Shown: piece by piece, positions 1 through 6,352 of the stretch
Position numbering within the stretch: position 1 is the stretch's first letter
Layout: each line of letters opens with the position of its first letter
From: Deltaproteobacteria bacterium
GTDB lineage: Bacteria > Desulfobacterota > Desulfomonilia > UBA1062
Length of the DNA stretch: 8,912 nt
Assembly: GCA_020053185.1 (NCBI GenBank)
Contig: JAGVNP010000317.1
Span: 1 to 8,912, forward strand
Reading direction: 5' to 3'
The notes under the pieces: generated by a model
What the model saw: the letters and a program-made list of their open reading frames with translations, nothing else
Told to the model about the DNA's origin: nothing
Databases searched by the model: none
Position numbers and translations under genes: made by a program

Positions 1-437
1 AGGCACGGCCGCTCGTTCTGGGCGGAGTGACCATTCCTTTTGAAAAAGGTCTGCTCGGTCATTCAGACGGGGATGTGATCATACATGCCATATGCGATGC
101 TTTGCTAGGCGCTCTTGCTTTGGGCGACATCGGAAGGCTGTTCCCTGATACTGACGAGCGAACAAAAGACATGTACTCGCTTAAAATGCTCGAAGCAATC
201 ATCCAAGACATTATCTCTCCTGAATATGCCATCGTTAACATTGACGTTAACTGCATTGCAGAAAAACCAAAACTTACCCCATACAGGGAGGACATGGTCT
301 CTAGAATCGCAAACGCGTGCAGGGCTGAAAAGGAAAGAGTTTCTATAAAATTCCGCACAAACGAAGGACTTGACGAGATAGGACGCGGTAATGCTATAGC
401 TGCACAGGCAGTAATACTGCTGAGAAAGAAATCTTAG
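1..437 (+). CDS. ispF: 2-C-methyl-D-erythritol 2,4-cyclodiphosphate synthase (5'-truncated by window edge)
   Basis: IspF cyclises CDP-methylerythritol 2-phosphate to methylerythritol cyclodiphosphate, releasing CMP, in the cytosolic MEP pathway to isoprenoids. The first complete codon is at 3 and the reading frame is already coding there (ARPLVLGGVTIPFEKG), so the GTG at 27 is an internal valine and not the start. By family length (about 157-160 aa) some 15 N-terminal residues lie outside the window, including the Asp and His of the N-terminal DxH metal-binding motif. Visible family marks are the loop GHSDGD (about 57-74), the third metal-ligand His at 84-86, the stretch ALGDIGRLFPDTD, and a C-terminal GRGNAIAAQAV. 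The nucleotide-binding segment reads FRTNEGLDEIGRG, more divergent than the TTTEKLGFTGRG of E. coli. The stop TAG overlaps the Shine-Dalgarno of cysS, so the two are probably translationally coupled. The upstream neighbour is often ispD in other genomes but is not visible here. Confidence 0.97.
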   Translation, partial: ARPLVLGGVTIPFEKGLLGHSDGDVIIHAICDALLGALALGDIGRLFPDTDERTKDMYSLKMLEAIIQDIISPEYAIVNIDVNCIAEKPKLTPYREDMVSRIANACRAEKERVSIKFRTNEGLDEIGRGNAIAAQAVILLRKKS

Positions 438-442
438 GGAGA
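436..442 (+). promoter_or_regulatory. Ribosome binding site of cysS, overlapping the ispF stop
   Basis: AGGGAGA sits 4 nt before the GTG at 447 and shares two bases with the ispF TAG stop. This supports the GTG as the cysS start and suggests that ribosomes finishing ispF feed cysS. Confidence 0.6.
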
Positions 443-446
443 ATCC

Positions 447-1877
447 GTGGCCATAGAAATTTATAATACGCCAACAAAGAAAAAACAGATATTTACCCCG
501 CTCAATGAAGGAAAAATCGGCATGTATGTGTGCGGGGTAACAGTATATGACATGTGCCATATCGGCCATGCAAGATCCATGATCATATTTGATGTGATCG
601 CAAGGTTCCTGCGCAAAAAAGGTTTTCAGCTCACTTATGTGAGGAACTTTACTGACATCGATGACAAGATCATCAATAAGGCAAACCAGGAAGGCAAGCC
701 ATTCAATGAAATATCAGAGCTGTACATCAAAGAATTCTACACAGACATGGAAACCCTGAAAGTAAAAAGAGCAGACAAAGAGCCGAAAGCAACCGAGCAT
801 ATCACGCAGATCATTGATTTGGTGAAAACCCTCATAGAAAAAGGCCTTGCATATGAATCATCAGGAAGCGTGTATTTTGATGTATCCAAATTTAAAGGAT
901 ACGGCAAGCTCAGCTCCCGCAAGCAGGAAGATATGATCGCAGGCGCCAGGGTAGACATAAATGAAGCAAAAGACGATCCTCTTGATTTTGCCTTATGGAA
1001 AATAAGCAAGCCTGGAGAGCCCTGGTGGGAGAGCCCGTGGTCAAAAGGAAGGCCTGGCTGGCATATCGAATGTTCTGCAATGAGCACTCACTATCTTGGC
1101 CCTACCCTTGATATACACGGCGGCGGCCGAGACCTGATATTCCCACATCATGAAAACGAGATTGCTCAGTCAGAAGGCGCATATGGAAAAGAATTTGTCC
1201 GCAACTGGGTGCATAATGGCTTTGTCACTATAGACAATGAAAAGATGAGCAAATCTCTCGGCAATTTCCTCACCATCAGAGAACTAACAAAAGAACATCA
1301 TCCGGAAACATTGAGACTGTTTCTGCTCTCCAGCCATTACAGGAGCCCGATCGATTTTTCAAAAGATGCGATCCATACTGCAAGGGGCTCTTTGCTGAGG
1401 TTCTATGAAACATTAGACCGAGTAGCGAGTGCCCCTAAAACTGCAAAAGAGCCGAGATTGAAAACACTGCTCAATGAGTTTGATGAAAAATTCGATGCAG
1501 CCATGTGCGATGATTTCAATACTGCAAAGGCAATCGCCCATATCCATGATCTGACAACAGGGATAAATCGGACCATTGATGCAAACCCTGAGATCGCAGA
1601 TGATGACATACAATCACTTAATGCATCCATAAGCACCATTTCAGAGATCCTTGGAATACTCGAAGAAGCGCCTAAAAAATTTATTGATGCGCACAAGCGC
1701 TCAGGTCTTGTTGAGATTGGTATTACCGATAAAGAGATCAAGGAGATGATCGGCAAACGCCTGGAAGCAAAAAAGGCAAAGGATTTCAAAAAGGCTGATG
1801 AGATCAGGAATTCCCTGCTTGCAAAAGGCATTGCGCTAAAAGATACACCGAGCGGAACTGTCTGGGAAAAGGTGTAA
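447..1877 (+). CDS. cysS: Cysteinyl-tRNA synthetase
   Basis: Class I aminoacyl-tRNA synthetase that activates cysteine with ATP and charges tRNA-Cys in the cytosol. At 476 aa it matches the family (E. coli 461 aa). The catalytic Rossmann domain carries the HIGH motif at residues 38-41 (CHIGHARS) and KMSKS at 266-270. The four zinc ligands that read the cysteine thiol are present: C29 in MYVCG, C209 in WHIECS, and H234 and E238 in FPHHENE. A helical DALR-type tRNA-binding region follows from about 300, and a short C-terminal domain ends in SGTVWEKV. The start is GTG, fixed by the AGGGAGA just upstream and by alignment of the IEIYNT N-terminus with the family. It sits 9 nt after ispF and 10 nt before uvrB, in one presumed operon. 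ispF next to cysS is an arrangement seen in other bacteria. Nothing is missing or broken. Confidence 0.98.
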   Translation: MAIEIYNTPTKKKQIFTPLNEGKIGMYVCGVTVYDMCHIGHARSMIIFDVIARFLRKKGFQLTYVRNFTDIDDKIINKANQEGKPFNEISELYIKEFYTDMETLKVKRADKEPKATEHITQIIDLVKTLIEKGLAYESSGSVYFDVSKFKGYGKLSSRKQEDMIAGARVDINEAKDDPLDFALWKISKPGEPWWESPWSKGRPGWHIECSAMSTHYLGPTLDIHGGGRDLIFPHHENEIAQSEGAYGKEFVRNWVHNGFVTIDNEKMSKSLGNFLTIRELTKEHHPETLRLFLLSSHYRSPIDFSKDAIHTARGSLLRFYETLDRVASAPKTAKEPRLKTLLNEFDEKFDAAMCDDFNTAKAIAHIHDLTTGINRTIDANPEIADDDIQSLNASISTISEILGILEEAPKKFIDAHKRSGLVEIGITDKEIKEMIGKRLEAKKAKDFKKADEIRNSLLAKGIALKDTPSGTVWEKV

Positions 1878-1887
1878 GCTCGCTTAA

Positions 1888-3879
1888 ATGAAATTCAAAC
1901 TGGTCACACAATTCGAACCACAAGGTGATCAGCCTTCAGCCATAGACAAGCTTTGCAAAGGCATTGATGCCGGCATCCGCGACCAGGTGCTGCTTGGAGT
2001 TACCGGTTCAGGAAAGACATTCACCATGGCCTGCGTGATCGAAAAAATGAATCGACCCAGCCTTGTCATTGCGCCGAACAAGATCCTGGCTGCCCAACTC
2101 TATGGCGAATTCAAAGATCTTTTTCCTGATAATGCGGTGGAATATTTTGTAAGCTACTATGACTACTATCAGCCCGAGGCATATGTGCCTTCAAGAGATC
2201 TCTATATTGAAAAAGATTCTTCTGTAAATGAAGATATTGATAAGCTCAGACACAGGGCAACCAGGTCGTTATTTGAGCGGGAGGACTGCATTATTGTTGC
2301 TTCTGTCTCATGCATCTACGGCCTTGGTTCGCCAGAGGCATATCAGGGAATGCTCCTTTATCTGGAAAAAGGATCAAAGATGTACAGAAATGAGATCCTG
2401 AAAAAACTGGTGGAAATCCAGTACACACGCAATGACTATGATTTTCACCGGGGCACATTCAGGGTTAGAGGCGATATCATCGACATATTCCCTGTGCATG
2501 AAGAAGTAAAATCCATCAGGGTCGAGCTGTTCGGCGATGAGATCGATGCGATCTGGGAGATCGATGCATTAACGCACAAAAAGATTACCCCACTTACCCA
2601 TTTCCCAATCTACCCTGCATCGCACTATGTCACACCAAGATCAATACTTCTTAATGCAGTTGGGTCTGTACGAAAAGAGCTTAAGGAACGGATCGAATTC
2701 TTCAAAAAAAATAATCAACTCATTGAGGCACAGCGTATAGAAGAACGTACAAATTATGACATCGAGATGCTCATGGAGACCGGACAGTGCAAAGGGATTG
2801 AGAATTATTCCAGACATCTTACAGGACGCTCTCCGGGCGATCCTCCTCCCACATTAATGGACTATCTCCCGAAGCACTCTCTCGTGTTTCTGGATGAATC
2901 ACATGTGGGAGTGCCGCAGCTGATTGGCATGTACAAAGGCGATCATTCAAGAAAATCCACGCTCGTGGATTACGGTTTCAGGCTCCCTTCTGCCCTGGAT
3001 AACAGACCTTTGCGTTTTGACGAATTCAATAAGCTGGTAAACTCCCTTGTCTATGTATCTGCAACACCTGGCGAGTATGAGATCAAACAGGCAAAAGGGG
3101 AAATAGCGGAGCAGCTTGTGCGGCCCACAGGCCTCATTGATCCTGAAATAGAAATAAGGCCTGCATCAGCGCAGGTGGATGATCTTTACGGAGAGATCAA
3201 AAAAAGAATAGAGGCTGGAGAGCGGGTCTTGGTCACCACGCTCACCAAACGCATGTCAGAAGACCTTGCTGAATATTATCAGGATTTGGGCCTAAAAGTG
3301 CGATACTTGCATTCTGATATCGATACGTTAGAGCGCATCGAGATTGTAAAGGCCTTGCGTGAGGGAAAATTCGACGTGCTCATAGGCATCAATCTTTTGC
3401 GGGAAGGACTCGACATACCTGAAGTCTCTCTTGTTGCAATCCTTGATGCAGACAAGGAAGGGTTTTTACGCTCAGAAAGATCGCTTATCCAGACCTCTGG
3501 AAGAGCTGCGCGGAATATCAATGGCAAGGTTATTATGTATGCAGACACAAATACAGCCTCTATGAAAAAGGCTGTTAAAGAAACGATTAGGAGAAGGGAA
3601 AAACAGACAGAATACAACAAGGCCCATAACATTACGCCAACCAGTATAAAGAAGAATATCAGGGATATCCTTGCCTCGATCTATGAGAAGGATTATGCTG
3701 ATATTGCCTCTGAGATAAAGACTTCAATGGGTGAGATAGCAGTTCGTGATTTGAAGGAAACCATCGCCAAGCTTGAGAAAAAGATGTATGAAGCAGCTGA
3801 TGATCTTAAGTTTGAGGATGCTGCAAAATTCAGAGATGAGATTTCCAGACTGAAGAGGCTCGAGGTCGCAGTGGAGTAA
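1888..3879 (+). CDS. uvrB: Excinuclease ABC subunit B (UvrB)
   Basis: UvrB is the damage-verifying, ATP-dependent helicase-like subunit of nucleotide excision repair. UvrA loads it onto DNA, and it then recruits UvrC for dual incision. At 663 aa it has the usual length. Seen in order: the N-terminal FEPQGDQP motif; Walker A GVTGSGKT at 37-44; the damage-probing beta-hairpin YFVSYYDYYQPEAYVP at about 86-101; ASVSCIYGLG at 138-147; Walker B DESH at 336-339; SATPGEYE at 391-398; the helicase C lobe with REGLDIPEVSL at 505-515; motif VI QTSGRAARN at 535-543; and a C-terminal UVR coiled-coil domain at about 622-657 that contacts UvrA and UvrC. Motif VI has Ser where E. coli and B. subtilis have Ile (QTIGRAARN); the key arginines are kept. 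The start ATG is 10 nt past the cysS stop and has no clear Shine-Dalgarno, so translation probably depends on coupling. Confidence 0.99.
   Translation: MKFKLVTQFEPQGDQPSAIDKLCKGIDAGIRDQVLLGVTGSGKTFTMACVIEKMNRPSLVIAPNKILAAQLYGEFKDLFPDNAVEYFVSYYDYYQPEAYVPSRDLYIEKDSSVNEDIDKLRHRATRSLFEREDCIIVASVSCIYGLGSPEAYQGMLLYLEKGSKMYRNEILKKLVEIQYTRNDYDFHRGTFRVRGDIIDIFPVHEEVKSIRVELFGDEIDAIWEIDALTHKKITPLTHFPIYPASHYVTPRSILLNAVGSVRKELKERIEFFKKNNQLIEAQRIEERTNYDIEMLMETGQCKGIENYSRHLTGRSPGDPPPTLMDYLPKHSLVFLDESHVGVPQLIGMYKGDHSRKSTLVDYGFRLPSALDNRPLRFDEFNKLVNSLVYVSATPGEYEIKQAKGEIAEQLVRPTGLIDPEIEIRPASAQVDDLYGEIKKRIEAGERVLVTTLTKRMSEDLAEYYQDLGLKVRYLHSDIDTLERIEIVKALREGKFDVLIGINLLREGLDIPEVSLVAILDADKEGFLRSERSLIQTSGRAARNINGKVIMYADTNTASMKKAVKETIRRREKQTEYNKAHNITPTSIKKNIRDILASIYEKDYADIASEIKTSMGEIAVRDLKETIAKLEKKMYEAADDLKFEDAAKFRDEISRLKRLEVAVE
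3873..3876 (+). promoter_or_regulatory. Ribosome binding site of the Kdo/WaaP-family kinase, inside uvrB
   Basis: GGAG in the last sense codons of uvrB lies 8 nt before the ATG at 3885. The site is therefore translated as part of uvrB, which points to coupled expression. Confidence 0.5.
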
Positions 3880-3884
3880 GAGAT

Positions 3885-4577
3885 ATGAAAATACCTCATG
3901 GATACAGCATACATAAAGAAAAAAACACCACGATCATCTTTAAGGATGAAAGAAAAGACCTTTTGAAAACAATCCCCCTTGAGGGACAGATTGGAAAACC
4001 TTCCCTTCTGAAAGGTCGAAATGAAATCCACATACTAAATGACATCGTGGTGCGGAACCTGACCCATGGAGGCATGTTACGGGGCATTACAAAAGATCGA
4101 TTTTTGAGCCCTGAAAGGAGCATCTGCGAGCTTGCAGTGAGCGCACATCTCTTATCCAGAGGCATCCCCACGCCAGAAATCCTGGCAATAAGATGTGTTC
4201 GTATTGGGTTATTTATCTATATATCTGTTCTATCAAAACTTGTCCCGGATTCAATAGATCTCATGACATATTTAACTACCAAAAGGACGGAAGCCGGAGA
4301 CCTTTTTGAAAAGACAGGAAAACTTGCCAGAAAGATGCATGATAGCGGTGTATTTCATGCCGATTTTCACATCAAAAACATCCTACTCGATGCGACGCTG
4401 ACCCCCTGGATTCTTGATCTTGATAAAGCGAAAAAATTAGAATTTATGCCCTATACACTGAAATGGCTTAACATTAAGAGATTCTTCCGTTCGTGCAGAA
4501 AATGGGCTAAGAAAGAAAAAATCATGCTTCCGGACAACTGGCAAAAAAAATTCATGGAAGGATACTTAGAAAAATAA
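3885..4577 (+). CDS. Lipopolysaccharide core kinase, Kdo/WaaP (InaA) family
   Basis: A 230-aa protein kinase-like fold of the Kdo/WaaP type. Known members phosphorylate Kdo or heptose sugars of the LPS inner core at the inner face of the cytoplasmic membrane. Visible marks are the KdkA-like block VVRNLTHGGMLRG at 55-67, then TKDRFLSPERS at 69-79, the segment CELAVSAHLLSRGIPTPEI at 81-99, the catalytic loop HADFHIKNILL at 158-168 (Asp160 as likely base, Asn165 as metal ligand), and DLD at 178-180 in place of the kinase DFG. The C-terminal tail is basic. It follows uvrB by 5 nt with its Shine-Dalgarno inside uvrB, so it is the last gene of that operon. No LPS biosynthesis gene is adjacent, so the sugar acceptor is not known; Kdo is my guess from the VVR/GG block. 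Sequence alone does not separate a Kdo kinase from a heptose kinase, so no symbol is given. Confidence 0.85.
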   Translation: MKIPHGYSIHKEKNTTIIFKDERKDLLKTIPLEGQIGKPSLLKGRNEIHILNDIVVRNLTHGGMLRGITKDRFLSPERSICELAVSAHLLSRGIPTPEILAIRCVRIGLFIYISVLSKLVPDSIDLMTYLTTKRTEAGDLFEKTGKLARKMHDSGVFHADFHIKNILLDATLTPWILDLDKAKKLEFMPYTLKWLNIKRFFRSCRKWAKKEKIMLPDNWQKKFMEGYLEK

Positions 4578-4593
4578 GTAAGCAGTAAAAAAA

Positions 4594-4617
4594 AGTGAAT
4601 AGTGACGAGTGAATAGT
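4594..4617 (+). repeat. Two direct copies of AGTGAATAGT with a 14-nt period
   Basis: AGTGAATAGT occurs at 4594-4603 and again at 4608-4617, separated by GACG. The repeat lies in the 104-nt gap between the kinase and the ykgJ-like gene, directly after the operon end, with poly-A runs on each side. It is not an inverted repeat and has no open frame of note. It could be a remnant of a longer short-tandem array or slippage product. Function unknown. Confidence 0.6.
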
Positions 4618-4681
4618 AAAAGGTGGGAGATAAGACTTTCAGACAGAACACTGCAACTGTCCTCCGAACAATATCAGAACT

Positions 4682-5056
4682 ATGGATGAAAAAGACAAAA
4701 ACATTAAACCAAATCCCTGTCTCCTATGCGGTGCATGCTGCGCCTATTTCAGGGCATCATTCTACTGGGCTGAGTGTGATGACGAAACAAAAGAAGGTGT
4801 GCCAGTAGACATGACAGAAGACCTCACCCAGTTCCGCAGGGTAATGAAAGGCACTAACCAGAAAAATCCGCGATGTATTGCGCTCATTGGCACGATCGGA
4901 GAAAAGGTCTTTTGCTCTATCCATGAGAGAAGATCGTCAGTGTGCAGAGCATTCGATGCCTCATGGGTCAATGGCGAGCCAAATGAACGATGTGACAAGG
5001 CAAGAGCAGCTTGGGGACTTCCTCCTTTAGCGCCAGAACCTCTCAAAACCCATTGA
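4682..5056 (+). CDS. YkgJ family cysteine-cluster protein
   Basis: A 124-aa cytosolic protein of the YkgJ / zinc- or iron-cluster family (CxxCxxCC). The biochemical role of this family is not firmly established; the cysteines are thought to bind a metal or Fe-S cluster. The signature CLLCGACC is at residues 13-20, followed by AYFRASFYWAE as in E. coli YkgJ. Further cysteines are at 32, 65 (PRCIAL), 78 (FCSI), 88 (SSVCRAF) and 104 (NERCDKAR), nine in all. The end GLPPL is also typical. There is no signal peptide or membrane segment. The ATG at 4682 is the only start codon in this frame after the stop at 4631, yet it has no Shine-Dalgarno, so it may be leaderless or poorly translated. It is separated from the upstream operon by 104 nt and from the six-Cys gene downstream by an AT-rich 168-nt gap. 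Confidence 0.9.
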   Translation: MDEKDKNIKPNPCLLCGACCAYFRASFYWAECDDETKEGVPVDMTEDLTQFRRVMKGTNQKNPRCIALIGTIGEKVFCSIHERRSSVCRAFDASWVNGEPNERCDKARAAWGLPPLAPEPLKTH

Positions 5057-5069
5057 TAATATTTTATAT

Positions 5070-5090
5070 TTTACTACAGTAAATTTTTAT
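5070..5090 (+). terminator. Weak AT-rich stem followed by T run
   Basis: TTTAC (5070-5074), a TACA loop and GTAAA (5079-5083) form a 5-bp stem directly followed by TTTTT (5084-5088). It lies 14 nt after the ykgJ-like stop codon, the right place for an intrinsic terminator, but the stem has only one G-C pair and would be unstable, so this is tentative. Confidence 0.25.
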
Positions 5091-5100
5091 CAGCCGACAC

Positions 5101-5128
5101 TTGCTTTTTTGATTTTTGCTATTATCTT
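5101..5128 (+). promoter_or_regulatory. Possible weak sigma70-type promoter before the six-Cys gene
   Basis: TTGCTT (5101-5106) and TATCTT (5123-5128) are separated by 16 nt, in the AT-rich gap upstream of the gene at 5225. Both hexamers are imperfect, and any AT-rich spacer yields such matches. If real it would give a 5' untranslated region of about 90 nt. Confidence 0.2.
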
Positions 5129-5207
5129 TTAGAGTAGGACTAAAAATCTTATAGAGTGTTATTTCTGATATCTAATTTTGGATAAATTTTCAGCAAGTAC
5201 TTCGCAT

Positions 5208-5218
5208 AAAGGAGGTGA
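5208..5218 (+). promoter_or_regulatory. Near-perfect Shine-Dalgarno of the six-Cys gene
   Basis: AAAGGAGGTGA is almost fully complementary to the 3' end of 16S rRNA. GGAGG ends 9 nt before the ATG at 5225. It is the strongest ribosome binding site of any complete gene here and is the main reason to accept this short ORF as a real gene. Confidence 0.85.
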
Positions 5219-5224
5219 CATTAA

Positions 5225-5464
5225 ATGGATCTCCAGATCAGCGATAAAGTTTTAAAGCAGACCATTAATTGTGCGCATAACTTTCGATGCCTCCATGCTG
5301 AAACAGCAAATATATGCCCTGTCGACATAAATATAAAAGGTGATCCGCTCTTTATAAGACCCTTAAAAAAAGACCCTTGCCCTTATTTGATTGTATTTGG
5401 ATATTCATACCATATCTGCAAGTGCCCAACTAGAAAAGAACTCTTTAAGCGCTACAACAAATAA
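5225..5464 (+). CDS. Small conserved-looking cysteine-rich protein (six Cys), function unknown
   Basis: A 79-aa protein with cysteines at residues 16, 22, 31, 52, 65 and 67 (pattern Cx5C, x8, C, x20, C, x12, CxC). The layout is NCAHNFRCL at the front, PCPYLIVFGYSYHICKCPTR in the second half, and a basic end (ELFKRYNK). There is no signal peptide or membrane helix, so it is probably cytosolic. Even spacing of Cys, the paired CxC followed by PTR, and the excellent Shine-Dalgarno argue for a real metal- or Fe-S-binding protein. I have an uncertain impression that similar proteins of about 80 aa ending in a CxCPxR block occur in anaerobic Gram-negative bacteria, but I can name no family. It lies between the ykgJ-like gene and xth, with gaps of 168 and 72 nt, so it may be its own transcription unit. 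Alternatives are a redox-active thiol protein or a small regulatory zinc protein. Confidence 0.75.
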   Translation: MDLQISDKVLKQTINCAHNFRCLHAETANICPVDINIKGDPLFIRPLKKDPCPYLIVFGYSYHICKCPTRKELFKRYNK

Positions 5465-5486
5465 AACCATCATCTAATATATCCAC

Positions 5487-5512
5487 TTGCTTGATTCTCA
5501 AAAATTTATAAT
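5487..5512 (+). promoter_or_regulatory. Possible promoter of xth with perfect -10 box
   Basis: TATAAT at 5507-5512 lies 24 nt before the xth start. The closest -35 match, TTGCTT at 5487-5492, is only 14 nt away, shorter than the usual 16-18, so the -35 call is doubtful while the -10 is good. Confidence 0.3.
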
Positions 5513-5536
5513 TATTCAGCGCATGGAGCCTACTGC

Positions 5537-6301
5537 ATGAAAATTATCTCATGGAATGTAAATGGATTAAGATCAGCATATAAAAAAGGATTCCTCGACT
5601 GGCTTGAAAAAGAAATACCTGATATCGTCTGCATCCAGGAGACCAAGGCTGACAAAATACAGCTACCGCCTGAATTGCATAACGTTAAGGGCTATCTTCC
5701 ATTTTTCGTCTCTGCTTCAAAAAAAGGCTACAGCGGTGTTGCTCTCTATACAAAACAAAAACCGGAAAAAATCGAGTATGGCCTTGGCATAGAGCGATTC
5801 GATCATGAGGGTAGAGTCATTATTGCATACTACAAAGAGTTCATCCTCTATAATATCTACTTTCCCAACGGCAAGGCTTCCAGGGAACGTCTCGAGTTCA
5901 AGATGGACTTTTATGATGCATTCCTTGATCTTGTATTGAAAAAGAAAAACCAGGGCAACAGAATCATCATATGCGGCGATGTCAACACTGCACATAAAGA
6001 AATCGATCTTGCAAGGCCAAAAGAAAATGAGGACACATCAGGTTTTCTACCAGAAGAACGGGCATGGATAGACAAACTTACCTCCAATGGCTTTGCAGAC
6101 ACACTCCGTGTTTTTAATAAAGATCCAGGCCAGTATACCTGGTGGGATCTCAAGACTAGGGCGCGAGAGCGGAATGTGGGCTGGAGGATTGATTACTTTT
6201 TTGTAAGCGAAAACCTGACCAAAAACCTCAAATCATCTTTTATCCAGAAAGACGTAACTGGATCTGATCACTGCCCAATAGGCATTGAGATCAATCTTTA
6301 G
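5537..6301 (+). CDS. xth: Exodeoxyribonuclease III (AP endonuclease family 1)
   Basis: Base-excision-repair nuclease: cuts DNA 5' of abasic sites and has 3'-5' exonuclease and 3'-phosphodiesterase activity, Mg2+-dependent. At 254 aa it is a normal length. All expected active-site residues are visible: N7 in SWNVNG, E35 in IQETK, Y108 in YNIYFPNG, D148 and N150 in GDVNTAH, D219 in WRIDYFF, and D244-H245 in GSDHCPIG at the C-terminus. KKGYSGVALY at 62-71 and QYTWWDLKTRARERNVGWRID (positions 199-219) are also characteristic of the ExoIII branch. The ATG start has GGAG at 5525-5528, 8 nt upstream. A possible promoter with a perfect -10 lies just ahead. The DUF3187-like gene begins 51 nt downstream without a convincing terminator between them. 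No functional link with the Cys-rich protein upstream is evident. No sign of damage. Confidence 0.97.
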   Translation: MKIISWNVNGLRSAYKKGFLDWLEKEIPDIVCIQETKADKIQLPPELHNVKGYLPFFVSASKKGYSGVALYTKQKPEKIEYGLGIERFDHEGRVIIAYYKEFILYNIYFPNGKASRERLEFKMDFYDAFLDLVLKKKNQGNRIIICGDVNTAHKEIDLARPKENEDTSGFLPEERAWIDKLTSNGFADTLRVFNKDPGQYTWWDLKTRARERNVGWRIDYFFVSENLTKNLKSSFIQKDVTGSDHCPIGIEINL

Positions 6302-6352
6302 TTTCCAGCATAAAACCTTGCTTTTTATCTTTTCTTCAGGTTACATCCACGC

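Noticed and set aside
27..437. GTG at 27 as the start of ispF
   Set aside because: Coding similarity (ARPLVLGG) continues upstream to the window edge in the same frame, and the metal-binding N-terminus would be lost.
105..569. 154-codon minus-strand frame across the ispF-cysS junction
   Set aside because: It spans two clear + strand genes and its translation resembles no protein family; it is an antisense shadow.
4623..4808. 61-codon + strand frame overlapping the ykgJ-like start
   Set aside because: It overlaps the CxxCGACC gene in another frame, ends inside it, and shows no motif.
6310..6328. ATAAAA ... TTTTAT inverted repeat after xth
   Set aside because: The stem is all A-T with a 7-nt loop and the following T run is interrupted by C; too weak to call a terminator.
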